A stretch of 64,000 nt of DNA from Luteimonas sp. FCS-9 (GTDB taxonomy: Bacteria > Pseudomonadota > Gammaproteobacteria > Xanthomonadales > Xanthomonadaceae), in the NCBI RefSeq assembly GCF_001014645.1, contig NZ_LASZ01000008.1, positions 62,001-126,000 on the forward strand, given 5' to 3'. Both the position numbers and the translations under genes were made by a program. Of this stretch, positions 1 through 8,425 are shown one piece after another; the first letter of the stretch is position 1; the number at the start of each line of letters is the position of its first letter. The notes below the pieces were generated by a model. The model was not told the DNA's origin, did no database searches, and saw only the letters and a list, made by a program, of their open reading frames with translations.

Positions 1-2643
1 CGCATCACGGTCGAGCGCGGTCAGCGCCGCGAACGTATCCGCGTCGTTCTCGCCGTAGCGGACCAGGTAGCTGCATTCGGCCAGCCGGACCATCATCGCG
101 TCCTGGCTGTCGGGGCCGAACTGGCGCGCCGCGTCCCGCTTGCCGAGCGCCAGCTCGCGGGCGGCCTCGTCCTTGCGACCGGTCGACGCGAGCAGCGAGG
201 CGTATCCGCCGCGGTGATGGGCCGAGACCTCGCCGTGGGCCGCGACGCTGCTCGCGATCGCGGCCCCGAGCGTTTCCCGGGCGCGCTCGAGGTCCGCGTC
301 GTCGCCGGTGATGCCGGCCCTGGCCCAGTAATTGCTCGCCGTCAGGAAGCGGGCCTCGAGCGTGAACTCCTGATGCCTGCCGTAATGCCGTTCGTAGATG
401 CGCAGCGCGCGGCCGGTACGCTCGAACGCGGCGTCCATGTCGCGCGCGTACGCGGCCAGGTGGCCCTGCGCCATGTACGCACGCGCGACCGCCGGGTGCT
501 CGGGACCGAGCCCTTCGGCGAGGATGCGTTCGGCCAGGTCTGCGGTCGTCCGCGCGCCGGCCAGGTCGGCGTTGAGGATCTGGATGAAGGCGAGCTCGGC
601 CAATGCCATCCCGGTCTGGGGATGGCGCTCGCCCAGCATCGCGCGGCGACGCGCGATCAGCTGGTTCGCCAGCGCCAGCGCGCGTGTTTCACGCCCGGGC
701 TGGCGCGACGCGCGCACCGTCCGGATCAGCGATTCGCGGGCGTCGTCGGCCAGGATCGGCGCGGTCTCGTCGGTCAGTTCGATCGCCCGCAGCAGGTCGG
801 CTTCCGACGCCTGCATGCGCATGCGCCAGCGCAGCCAGATGCCGCGCTGGGTCAGCAGCTGCGCGGTGATGTTGTCGCCGATCGACGCGGGCAGCGACCG
901 GGCCTCCGCGATCGCCTTGTCGAGCGTCGCGAACGCCGCCTGCGAGCGTCCCTGGCCCGACTCGGCCACCGCCCGCTGTGCGAGCAGGCGCAGGTAGGCG
1001 AGGCGGTGCTGGTCGGTCAGGCGCAGCGACAGCCCCGCCAGGCCCTCCCGGACCGTGGCCTCGGCCTCGCCGTGGCGCGCGCGGAGGTTCTGGATGTGCG
1101 CCAGCGTCGCGAGGTTGAAGGCCACGGCCAGGGTGTCGTGCGCATCGACCGTGCGGCCCGCTTCGCGCGCGAGCGATTCGGCGCGGCGGTAGTCGCCCGC
1201 GACCGCCCAGCTGCGCGCGAGCACCGACAGGGCCCGCGCCCGCATGCCCGCGGTCTCCGGGCCGGCGGCCTGCCCGCGCAGTCCGCGCTCCACCGATTCG
1301 AGCAGCGCCGACTGGGTCGGCGGCATGTCGCCCAGTTCCGAGATCGCCGCCATGCCCAGCGTGGCCTCGAAGAAGCGGTCGGCCTGGCTGGCGATCGCGG
1401 CCTCCCGGCTGCCGCGCCAGGCGTGGCCGCCGAGCAACCCGATCACCGCCAGGGCCATCGCGGCGTTCGCCAGCACGAGCGCGCGGTTCGCGCCGAACGC
1501 CGCCGCCAGGCCACCGCGCTGTCCGTAACGACGCGAGCGGCCGGGCGTGCGCTGCAACCAGGCGGACAGCGCCTCGCGCATCGCCTCGACGCTGTCGTAG
1601 CGCTGCGCCGGTGCGGCGGCCACCGCACGCGACACGATGTCGTCGAGCGGGCCGCGCAACCGTCGCGCGAGCGCGGCCGTCGACCGCTCGCCGCGCGCGC
1701 GCACGCCGTCCCGGTCGAGCCGGGCGGCCAGCGACGACGGCAGGCGCGGGGGGCCGAGCGACGCGGGCGCGGCGACGGGCACCTGCCCGCACAGCAGCCG
1801 GCACAGCAGCGCGCCCAGCGCGTAGACGTCCACCCGGACGTCCTGGGGTGCGCCCGTCAGCGCCTCGGGCGCGGTGTAGCCGCTCGTCATCGCCAACCGG
1901 TGCGCCGCTGGCAGCGCGTCCGACGACACGAGCACCGACAGGCCGAAATCCAGCAGCCGGGGACGGCCCTGCGGCGTCACGAGCACGTTCGAGGGCTTGA
2001 TGTCCTGGTGCACGACGCCGCGTGCGTGGGCGTAGGCCACCTGGCCGCAGCAGTCGACGAACAGTTCGACGCGCTCGCGGATCGACAGCGCGCCGGCATC
2101 GCACCACTGGTCGATCGGCAGCCCGTCGACCAGCTGCATCGCGTACCAGGGCCGCCCCGCGTCGTCCACGCCGCCGTCGAGCAGCGGCACGATGTCGGGA
2201 TGGGTGAGGTCGGCGAGCAGATTGCGCTCGTTGACGAAGGCCTCGACCAGCCGCGGAGAGACCAGGTCGTCGCGGATGCACTTGAGCGCGGCGGTCTGGC
2301 GGAACTGCGCATCGCTGCGCCGCGCCCGATACACCGTGCCCATGCCGCCGCGCCCGAGAAGACCGGTGATCGTCCAGCCGCCGATGCGGCTGCCGATGCG
2401 CGGGTCGTCCGACGGCGGCGCCTGCGCCTCCAGCAATGCGGAGACCGCGGCGAACGGCGCACCGGCGATCGGGCGCGCGGCACGGTCGGCCGCGAGCAGC
2501 GCGGACAGTTCGCGGTGCAGCACGGGATCGGAGACGGCGAGCCGGGCCAGCTTGCGGTCGCGCCACCAGCGCGGCCACCGCACGTAGGCGTCGAACAGGT
2601 CGAGCGCGCGGCGTCGCATCGCAGGCTCGGATGTCGGGGGCAT
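1..2643 (-). CDS. Serine/threonine protein kinase with helical-repeat C-terminus (partial, runs off window)
   Basis: This reads as a bacterial Hanks-type Ser/Thr kinase. The frame is open for 881 codons from the ATG at 2643 and leaves the window without a stop, so the C-terminus is missing. Visible kinase motifs are the glycine loop GRGGMGTVY (about residues 97-105), the ATP lysine K121 (AALK), the catalytic loop HQDIKPSN (D214) and DFG at 232-234. HQD replaces the common HRD, so it is a non-RD kinase. A hydrophobic segment near residues 384-403 probably spans the membrane, leaving the kinase domain in the cytoplasm. The region after it is Ala/Leu/Arg-rich and helical, like the TPR tails of this family. 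It is divergent from the ECF sigma gene with 88 bp between them, an arrangement seen for TIGR02999-type sigma factors, so the two may form one signalling unit. The target is unknown. Confidence 0.88.
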   Translation of the reverse strand, partial: MPPTSEPAMRRRALDLFDAYVRWPRWWRDRKLARLAVSDPVLHRELSALLAADRAARPIAGAPFAAVSALLEAQAPPSDDPRIGSRIGGWTITGLLGRGGMGTVYRARRSDAQFRQTAALKCIRDDLVSPRLVEAFVNERNLLADLTHPDIVPLLDGGVDDAGRPWYAMQLVDGLPIDQWCDAGALSIRERVELFVDCCGQVAYAHARGVVHQDIKPSNVLVTPQGRPRLLDFGLSVLVSSDALPAAHRLAMTSGYTAPEALTGAPQDVRVDVYALGALLCRLLCGQVPVAAPASLGPPRLPSSLAARLDRDGVRARGERSTAALARRLRGPLDDIVSRAVAAAPAQRYDSVEAMREALSAWLQRTPGRSRRYGQRGGLAAAFGANRALVLANAAMALAVIGLLGGHAWRGSREAAIASQADRFFEATLGMAAISELGDMPPTQSALLESVERGLRGQAAGPETAGMRARALSVLARSWAVAGDYRRAESLAREAGRTVDAHDTLAVAFNLATLAHIQNLRARHGEAEATVREGLAGLSLRLTDQHRLAYLRLLAQRAVAESGQGRSQAAFATLDKAIAEARSLPASIGDNITAQLLTQRGIWLRWRMRMQASEADLLRAIELTDETAPILADDARESLIRTVRASRQPGRETRALALANQLIARRRAMLGERHPQTGMALAELAFIQILNADLAGARTTADLAERILAEGLGPEHPAVARAYMAQGHLAAYARDMDAAFERTGRALRIYERHYGRHQEFTLEARFLTASNYWARAGITGDDADLERARETLGAAIASSVAAHGEVSAHHRGGYASLLASTGRKDEAARELALGKRDAARQFGPDSQDAMMVRLAECSYLVRYGENDADTFAALTALDRDA

Positions 2644-2731
2644 GACTCCCTCGCATGTGCCGGGGCGGCAGGGATGGACTAGCATGCCTCGCCCGCGCAT
2701 GCGCAGGAAAGGACGGAGGGCGAACCGGCCC

Positions 2732-3394
2732 ATGGATGCGACGCAACCCGCCCCGACGCCACGAGCCGACGGTGGCGATGCGCCCGGCGGCGATGCGCTG
2801 GCCGTCGCGGTCGCACGCCTGCTCGATCAGGCCGGCGACGGACACGACGCCGCGTGGGACGAGATCTATCGCCTGCTGTACGACGACCTGCATCGCATCG
2901 CCCGGTCGGAGATCCGCCGTCAGGCGATCGCCTCGCACTCGCCGACGTCGTTGATCAGCGAGACCTGGATCAGGCTGGCGCGTGCGGACATCCCCGCCAC
3001 GTCCAGGGCGCACCTGGTCGCGCTGCTGGCCCGCGCGATGCGCTTCGTGCTGGTCGACCAGGCGCGACGCGCGATGGCCGGCAAGCGCGGCCGGCATCTG
3101 CTGGTCGTCTCGACCGACGACGAGCGCGATGCGGTGCCGGGCCCGGTCGAGCTCGACCGGCTGCTGAGCATCCACGGCGCGCTCCAGGCGCTCGAACGCC
3201 TCGACCGGCGGCTGGCGCGCGTCGTCGAGCTGCGCTACTTCGGCGGGCTCGGCGAAGCGGAGATCGCCTCGCTGCTGGGCGTGACCGAACGCACGGTCCG
3301 CCGCGACTGGCGCAAGGCCCGGGCGTTCCTGCAGGCGGAGCTGGGCATGCCCGGCATCGCCGCGCCGCCGCGGACGACCGACGCGCGTCGCTGA
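2732..3394 (+). CDS. ECF-type RNA polymerase sigma-70 factor (TIGR02999-like)
   Basis: This is a 220-residue alternative sigma factor. Region 2 is recognisable from YDDLHRIARSEIRRQ and from the SHSPTSLISETWIRLA block typical of the TIGR02999 / Sig-70-like ECF group. Region 4 has a helix-turn-helix with EAEIASLLGVTERTVRRDWR. No anti-sigma factor is next to it; its neighbour is the divergent Ser/Thr kinase, so control by phosphorylation or by a kinase-bound partner is possible (inference). The open frame reaches further upstream, but I chose the ATG at 2732 because a GGAGGG Shine-Dalgarno lies at 2715-2720 and family similarity begins soon after. An in-frame ATG at 2699 is the alternative. A 61-bp tandem repeat begins 18 bp after the stop. 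Confidence 0.87.
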   Translation: MDATQPAPTPRADGGDAPGGDALAVAVARLLDQAGDGHDAAWDEIYRLLYDDLHRIARSEIRRQAIASHSPTSLISETWIRLARADIPATSRAHLVALLARAMRFVLVDQARRAMAGKRGRHLLVVSTDDERDAVPGPVELDRLLSIHGALQALERLDRRLARVVELRYFGGLGEAEIASLLGVTERTVRRDWRKARAFLQAELGMPGIAAPPRTTDARR

Positions 3395-3411
3395 CGCAAG
3401 CACGCCGCACC

Positions 3412-3533
3412 CGGTCGCCGTGTCCTGTCGGACGACCGAACCGCGATACAGGAGGAAAGGAGCCGACGCACGCGGTCGCCGTGTCCTGTCGGACGGCCGA
3501 ACCGCGATACAGGAGGAAAGGAGCCGACGCACG
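3412..3533. repeat. Tandem direct repeat, 2 x 61 bp
   Basis: Two adjacent copies of a 61-bp unit (3412-3472 and 3473-3533) differ at a single base, A versus G at unit position 24 (3435/3496). Each unit can fold: TCCTGT and ACAGGA (3423-3428 and 3448-3453 in copy 1) form an outer stem, and TCGG/CCGA an inner one. Each unit also carries an AGGAGGAAAGGAG purine run that looks like a ribosome binding site, although no start codon follows closely. It sits between the sigma factor gene and the winged-helix gene. It may be a folded terminator or leader, or a copy of a dispersed element. Confidence 0.85.
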
Positions 3534-3635
3534 CGGCCATCCGCGCATGCGGGCGGTGCGATGCGGCGGCGCCGCGGGCACGCACCGCAGCGCGTGCGGC
3601 CCGCATCGGACCTTTCGCCTTTTCCTAGATGCCGC

Positions 3636-4301
3636 ATGCCGATCGACCCCCCGCACCCGCCTCCCGCGCACCCGCCTCCCGCCCCCGTCCTGCCGACCGC
3701 GGCCCGCGGCATCGTCGTCGAGCGACCGCGCATCGCGATGCACGAGCTCGCCCCGGACGCCACCGGACGCTTCGAGCGCGTCGGCGATGGCCTGCTGCTG
3801 CACCTCGACGATGGCCGCGAGCTGCGCATTCCGCATCTGTTCGACAGCGCGGACCCCGTATCGTGTGCCGCACCGATGGACGCCGCTGCCGCGTCGTCCG
3901 ACGGACCCGCACCGGCGTCGCCCCCCGGCAATGACGTCCGCGCTCGCCGCGCGGCGACCGGGACGGCGGCCACGCACGCGCCCGAGGCGCCGGCGATGCC
4001 GCACGACACGGGTTGTGGCTGGCGGCTCGACGCGCGCGGCTGGAACATCCTGCTGCCCGACGGGCGCGCGATCGAACTCACGCTCGCCGAGCAGCAGGTC
4101 CTGCGTCCGCTGGCGCGGTGCCCGGGCCGCCCGGTGCGCCGCGAGGCGTTGATCGCCGGCCTCGCCGACGACGTGCACACGTTCGATCCGCACCGTCTGG
4201 AAGTCCTCGTCTACCGGCTGCGGCGCAAATGCCGGACACGCACCGGGGCCGAACTGCCGCTGCGCGCGGTGCGCGGCGTGGGTTACGTGCTGAACTGGTG
4301 A
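3636..4301 (+). CDS. Orphan OmpR/PhoB-type winged-helix DNA-binding protein
   Basis: This is a 221-residue protein with a winged-helix transcriptional regulator domain (Trans_reg_C type) at its C-terminus. The domain runs from about residue 130 (the WRLDARGWNILLPDGR strand region) to the end, with the recognition-helix region DPHRLEVLVYRLRRKC and the wing AVRGVGYVLNW. There is no receiver domain. The N-terminus is instead Pro-rich, followed by a short basic/acidic segment and an Ala-rich linker, so it is not a standard two-component response regulator. The ATG at 3636 was chosen because upstream in-frame sequence runs back into the tandem repeat. It lies in the same direction as the ECF sigma gene, 241 bp downstream. 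Its target and signal are unknown. Confidence 0.75.
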   Translation: MPIDPPHPPPAHPPPAPVLPTAARGIVVERPRIAMHELAPDATGRFERVGDGLLLHLDDGRELRIPHLFDSADPVSCAAPMDAAAASSDGPAPASPPGNDVRARRAATGTAATHAPEAPAMPHDTGCGWRLDARGWNILLPDGRAIELTLAEQQVLRPLARCPGRPVRREALIAGLADDVHTFDPHRLEVLVYRLRRKCRTRTGAELPLRAVRGVGYVLNW

Positions 4302-4323
4302 CGCGGCGCCCGCGCCGGCGCGC

Positions 4324-4533
4324 TCAGGCCGGCTCGTCGGGGATCAGCGACGACTCGAGCTGCGCGATCGCATCGCGCAGCGCCAGCTTGCGCTTCTTCA
4401 GGCGCTTGAGCATCAGTTCGTCGTGCCGCGGATCGCACTGCAGCCGGTCGATCACCGCATCGAGGTCGCGGTGCTCGCCGCGCAGGGCGACGAGACGCTG
4501 GGCGGGGCTGTCGTCGGGGCGCTCGAAGGCCAT
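4324..4533 (-). CDS. DUF465 (YdcH-like) small coiled-coil protein
   Basis: This is a 69-residue protein matching the DUF465/YdcH family in size and sequence. It has an alpha-helical hairpin with the conserved LKRLKKRKLALRDAI segment in the second half. The family has no settled function; members are small cytoplasmic helical proteins. It converges with the winged-helix gene, the stops being 22 bp apart, and lies downstream of the ABC-F gene on the same strand with a 113-bp gap. Confidence 0.8.
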   Translation of the reverse strand: MAFERPDDSPAQRLVALRGEHRDLDAVIDRLQCDPRHDELMLKRLKKRKLALRDAIAQLESSLIPDEPA

Positions 4534-4646
4534 GGATCCAGCTTACCCGAAGCGGTCGCGGCCGCGCTCGGCGCGCGCTCGCGGGCCTGCAGGCATGCGG
4601 GCGCACCGATCCGCGGGTCGTCGCCGGGCGGGTCCCGACGACGGCC

Positions 4647-6302
4647 TCATGCATGGCGCAGGCGCAGCCCGTCCGCGTCCAGCCGCAGGCGGACGTCGAG
4701 CCCGATCGCCTCGAGCAGACCGGCATCGTGGGACACGACGAGCAGCGCGCCGGGCCACGCGCGCAGCAATGCGGCGAGCGCATCGACGCTCGCCAGATCG
4801 AGATGGGTGGCCGGCTCGTCGAGCAGCAGCAGCGGCGCGGCCGGGCGCGCCCACGCGGCCACGGCGATCGCCACGCGCATCCGCTCGCCGCCCGAGAGCG
4901 TGCGCATCGGCCACGCGACGTGGCCGCGACCCAGTCCCAGCAACGCCAGCCGGGTCGCGATCGCCGCGCGCGGCTCGCCGGGCATGGCGGCCTGCAGCCA
5001 GTCGAGCGCGCAGGCCTCGCCCGGCAGCCCGTCCAGATGCGGGTCGAGCCTCTGCGCCCGCACGTGCGCACGGACCGTGCCGGCGGCGAGCGCGCCCTGG
5101 CCGAGGATGGCCCGCAGCAGCGTGGTCTTGCCGCTGCCGTTGCGACCGGACAGTCCGATCCGCACCGCGCCGGCGGCCTGCCAGTCGAGCGCCGCGGCCG
5201 GCGTCGTGCAGGTCGGATGCGCCTGCGCGAACGTCAACACGCGCCGACCGGGCGGCAGCGCGACCGCCGCCTGCACGAACTGTGGCGCCGCGGGCGCATC
5301 CAGCGCATCGAACGCGACGCGCACCGCCTGCTCGCCGGTCTCCAGCCGCTGCGCGAGCGCGGCCCGCCGCCGTCCCTGACCGCGTTCGGCGTTGTCGGCG
5401 AGGCGATCGAGCAGCAGCGGCGACTGGTTCGCGTCGCGGCCTGCGCGGCGTCCGCGGGCCTGGCGCCGGTCGAGCCGCTGGCGCGCGTGCGCGACCGCCT
5501 GCTGCGCACGCGTGCGGTCGACCCGGGCCTGCAGCAGCGCGGCCTCGCCCTGGCGCAGGCGCTCGGCGCGCAGCGCGCGCCAGGTCGCGAGCCCGCCGTC
5601 GATGCGGTGCAGCGCGCCGCCACGCAGTTCGAACAACCGCGGCATCGCCTGCAGCCAGGCCGGATCGTGGGTCGCCACGAGCACCGCACCGGCCCGGCGC
5701 GCGAACGCTTCGCACCAGTGCGCCGAGGCCTCGGCGTCGAGGAACGTGCTCGGCTCGTCGAGCAACAGCACCGGCGCCGCCGAATGCGCGATCGCCAGCA
5801 GCCGCAGTTGCTGGCGCTCGCCGCCCGACAGCCGCGCCGGATCGTCGTCCAGGCCGATGCCCGACAGGCCGAGCGCGTCGAGGCGACCGCGCCACGTCGC
5901 CTCCAGCGCCCAGTCCTCGCCGACGCGCACGAGATCCTCGGCGCTGCCGTCGCCGGCCAGCACGCGGCGCAGCGCATCCAGGCGCGGCCCGTCGCCGAGC
6001 AGGTCGATCGCGCGCGGCGGCAGCGTCGCCGGCACCTGCGGCAGCCAGGCCAGGCGCGAGGCGCAGCGGACTTCGCCGCCTTCGGGCGACCGGTCGCCGG
6101 CGAGCTGGCGCAGCAGCGTCGACTTGCCGCCGCCGTTGTCGCCGACCAGCGCGCTCGGACCGGTGGGCAGCCGCAACGCAAGACCGGCGTAGAGCACCCG
6201 CCCGTCGGCGAGCGTCGCCGTCAGGTCGCGGGCGTGCAGGAGTTCGGAGGACGGCGTGGGCGCATCCGACGGGGCGGGGCCCGGGGGTGGAACAGACGGC
6301 AT
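4647..6302 (-). CDS. ABC-F family ATP-binding cassette protein
   Basis: This 551-residue protein has two ABC ATPase domains in tandem and no membrane-spanning region, which defines the ABC-F class (Uup/YheS/EttA-type ribosome-associated ATPases). Domain 1 has Walker A GDNGGGKST (residues 54-62), signature LSGGERQQL and Walker B LLLDEPSTFLD. Domain 2 has Walker A GRNGSGKTT (about 385-393), signature LSGGERMRV and Walker B LLLDEPATHLD. An Arg/Gln-rich linker between them contains the basic coiled stretch expected for a P-site tRNA interaction motif. ABC-F proteins act on the ribosome in translation quality control or antibiotic protection. Which subfamily this one belongs to cannot be settled by eye. 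It is divergent from ttcA. Confidence 0.88.
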   Translation of the reverse strand: MPSVPPPGPAPSDAPTPSSELLHARDLTATLADGRVLYAGLALRLPTGPSALVGDNGGGKSTLLRQLAGDRSPEGGEVRCASRLAWLPQVPATLPPRAIDLLGDGPRLDALRRVLAGDGSAEDLVRVGEDWALEATWRGRLDALGLSGIGLDDDPARLSGGERQQLRLLAIAHSAAPVLLLDEPSTFLDAEASAHWCEAFARRAGAVLVATHDPAWLQAMPRLFELRGGALHRIDGGLATWRALRAERLRQGEAALLQARVDRTRAQQAVAHARQRLDRRQARGRRAGRDANQSPLLLDRLADNAERGQGRRRAALAQRLETGEQAVRVAFDALDAPAAPQFVQAAVALPPGRRVLTFAQAHPTCTTPAAALDWQAAGAVRIGLSGRNGSGKTTLLRAILGQGALAAGTVRAHVRAQRLDPHLDGLPGEACALDWLQAAMPGEPRAAIATRLALLGLGRGHVAWPMRTLSGGERMRVAIAVAAWARPAAPLLLLDEPATHLDLASVDALAALLRAWPGALLVVSHDAGLLEAIGLDVRLRLDADGLRLRHA

Positions 6303-6497
6303 GACGTGACCTGCAGGCAGACGCGATGGGCGCCCTCGCGAGGAGGACGGCGGATCGGATGTCGGCTCAGCGGTTCACGTCGGCGGCGCTCCAGGGACGG
6401 CGCGGGCGGCGCCGTGGGCGGGCAGTATAGGTCCGGTGCCCGGCCGGCCGCGCCACGCGCGCTGAACGTGCGTCGCAGCCGCTGGGACGGGCCCCGT

Positions 6498-6503
6498 TAG
6501 ACT
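6498..6503 (+). promoter_or_regulatory. Candidate -10 element of ttcA
   Basis: TAGACT ends 7 bases before the ttcA ATG at 6511, so the predicted transcript would start at or next to the start codon, suggesting a leaderless mRNA. No Shine-Dalgarno is visible. No convincing -35 was found. Confidence 0.45.
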
Positions 6504-6510
6504 ATGCGCG

Positions 6511-7404
6511 ATGAGCATCGTCCTGCCCCTGCCCGAACCCCTGCCCCGCGCGCGCGACCCGCGCCGCGCCGCGCTCGAGACCCAGAAGCTGGGCAAGCGC
6601 CTGCGCCACCAAGTGGGGCGCGCGATCGCCGACTTCGGCATGATCGAGGACGGCGACAAGGTGATGGTCTGCCTGTCGGGCGGCAAGGACAGCTACACGC
6701 TGCTCGACGTGCTGCTGCAGTTGCAGGCCCGGGCACCGGTGTCGTTCTCGATCACCGCAGTCAACCTCGACCAGAAGCAGCCCGGCTTTCCCGAGCACGT
6801 CCTGCCCGACTACCTGCGCACGCTCGGCGTGGATTTCCACATCATCGAGCAGGACACCTACTCGGTCGTCAGCCGGGTGGTCCCCGAAGGCAAGACGATG
6901 TGCTCGCTGTGCTCGCGGCTGCGCCGCGGCGCGCTGTACACGTACGCCGAAGCCAACGGCTTCACCAAGATCGCGCTCGGCCACCACCGCGACGACCTGG
7001 TGGCGACGTTCTTCCTCAACCTGTTCTTCCACGCCAAGCTCAGCGGCATGCCGCCCAAGCTGCGCAGCGACGACGGCAAGCACGTCGTGATCCGCCCGCT
7101 GGCCTACGTCGCCGAGGCCGACATCGTGGCCTATGCCGACGCCAAGGCGTTTCCGATCATCCCGTGCAATCTGTGCGGCTCGCAGGAGAATCTGCAGCGC
7201 AAGCAGGTCGGGCTGATGATGGCGCAGTGGGAGAAGTCGCACCCCGGCCGCATCGAGACCATCGCACGCGCGCTCGGCGACATCCGCCCCTCGCAGCTCA
7301 GCGATCCGAAGCTGTTCGACTTCCTGTCGCTGGGCAGCCGCGGGCCCGCCCTGCCCGACGCGCACGACTGGCTGGCCGGCGCGCCGCACGACGCGCGCGA
7401 CTGA
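6511..7404 (+). CDS. ttcA: tRNA 2-thiocytidine(32) synthetase TtcA
   Basis: This is a 297-residue TtcA, which thiolates cytidine 32 of certain tRNAs using ATP and an iron-sulfur cluster. The PP-loop SGGKDS is at residues 56-61. The first cysteine pair is CSLC (131-134) and the second is CNLC (219-222), together supplying the cluster ligands. Length and the highly conserved segments ([17 protein letters not shown]) match the family. The ATG at 6511 follows a candidate -10 element almost directly. The gene stands alone, divergent from the ABC-F gene and 81 bp upstream of rdgC. Confidence 0.96.
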   Translation: MSIVLPLPEPLPRARDPRRAALETQKLGKRLRHQVGRAIADFGMIEDGDKVMVCLSGGKDSYTLLDVLLQLQARAPVSFSITAVNLDQKQPGFPEHVLPDYLRTLGVDFHIIEQDTYSVVSRVVPEGKTMCSLCSRLRRGALYTYAEANGFTKIALGHHRDDLVATFFLNLFFHAKLSGMPPKLRSDDGKHVVIRPLAYVAEADIVAYADAKAFPIIPCNLCGSQENLQRKQVGLMMAQWEKSHPGRIETIARALGDIRPSQLSDPKLFDFLSLGSRGPALPDAHDWLAGAPHDARD

Positions 7405-7485
7405 GCCGTCGTTGCCTCCCCTCTCCCCGCGCGGGAGGGACGCTGCCGTTCCCCGACTCCCGAATCCCCCAATCACGGCCTTTCG

Positions 7486-8388
7486 ATGTTCTTCAAGAAT
7501 CTGACCCTGTTCCGCTTTCCCACCACCCTCGACGTGTCCGAGCTGGAGACCCAGTTCGGCGAGTTCCGCCTGCGCGACGTCGGCCCGCTGGAGATGTCCA
7601 CGCACGGCTTCGTGCCCGCGCTGGGCCGCGAGGCCGACACGCTGACCCATCGCATGGAGGACGGCATCTGGCTGGCAGTCGGCGGCCAGGAGAAGATCCT
7701 GCCCGGCGCGGTGGTCAATGAGTTTCTGGCCATCCGCATCGAGGAGTACGAGGAAAAGAACGCGCGCAAGCCCGGCGGCAAGATGCGCAAGCAGATGAAG
7801 GACGACATCCTGCAGGAGCTGCTGCCGCGCGCGTTCGTGCGCCCGGTGCGCTCGGACGCGCTGATCGACCTGGAACTGGGCGTGATCGCGGTCAACACCT
7901 CCAGCCGCAAGAGCGCCGAGAACGTGGTCAGCCAGGTGCGCACCGCGATGGGCAGCTTCCCGGCGCTGCCGCTCAACGCCGAGACCTCGCCGCGCGCGGT
8001 GATGACCGGCTGGATCGCCGGCGAGCCGCTGCCCGACGGCCTGGCGCTGGGCGAGGAGTGCGAGCTCAAGGATCCGTCCGACCAGGGCGCGATCGTCAAG
8101 TGCCAGCGCCAGGACCTGCAGTGCGAGGAGATCACCCGCCACCTCGACGCCGGCAAGCAGGTGACCAAGCTGGCGCTCACGCTCGACGACCAGATCGAGT
8201 TCGTGCTCGGCGAGGACCTGATCGTGCGCAAGTTCAAGTTGCTCGACGGCGCGCTCGACACGCTCGAGCACACCGACGCCGACGACCGCCAGGCCGAGCT
8301 CGACGCGCGTTTCGCGCTGATGCGCGGCGAGTTCAAGCGGCTGTTCAAGGTGCTCGAGGGCGCGTTCAAGCTGTCGAAGGTCGAGTGA
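7486..8388 (+). CDS. rdgC: Recombination-associated protein RdgC
   Basis: This 300-residue protein is RdgC, which in Escherichia coli forms a ring-shaped dimer that binds DNA non-specifically and restrains RecA. The N-terminus MFFKNLTLFRF, the internal VNTSSRKSAENVVSQ and the C-terminal KRLFKVLEGAFKLS are characteristic, and the length matches the family. It lies between ttcA and the YgjP-like gene, all on the plus strand, with the next start 37 bp downstream. Confidence 0.96.
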   Translation: MFFKNLTLFRFPTTLDVSELETQFGEFRLRDVGPLEMSTHGFVPALGREADTLTHRMEDGIWLAVGGQEKILPGAVVNEFLAIRIEEYEEKNARKPGGKMRKQMKDDILQELLPRAFVRPVRSDALIDLELGVIAVNTSSRKSAENVVSQVRTAMGSFPALPLNAETSPRAVMTGWIAGEPLPDGLALGEECELKDPSDQGAIVKCQRQDLQCEEITRHLDAGKQVTKLALTLDDQIEFVLGEDLIVRKFKLLDGALDTLEHTDADDRQAELDARFALMRGEFKRLFKVLEGAFKLSKVE

Positions 8389-8413
8389 GCGCGGGCGCGC
8401 CGCGCGCGCGCCT

Positions 8414-8419
8414 TACAAT
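8414..8419 (+). promoter_or_regulatory. Candidate -10 element of the YgjP-like gene
   Basis: TACAAT ends 6 bases before the ATG at 8426, again placing the transcription start at the start codon. It is a close match to the TATAAT consensus. Confidence 0.45.
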
Positions 8420-8425
8420 CGCCGC

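Noticed and set aside
3420-3635. A longer start for the winged-helix protein within the tandem repeat.
   Set aside because: The added residues simply translate the 61-bp repeat twice and have no family similarity.
214-4180. Very long open frames on both strands over the kinase/sigma region (822 aa plus, 1163 aa minus).
   Set aside because: They are shadows of the kinase frame caused by high GC. They show no domains, and the real kinase motifs lie in a different minus-strand frame.
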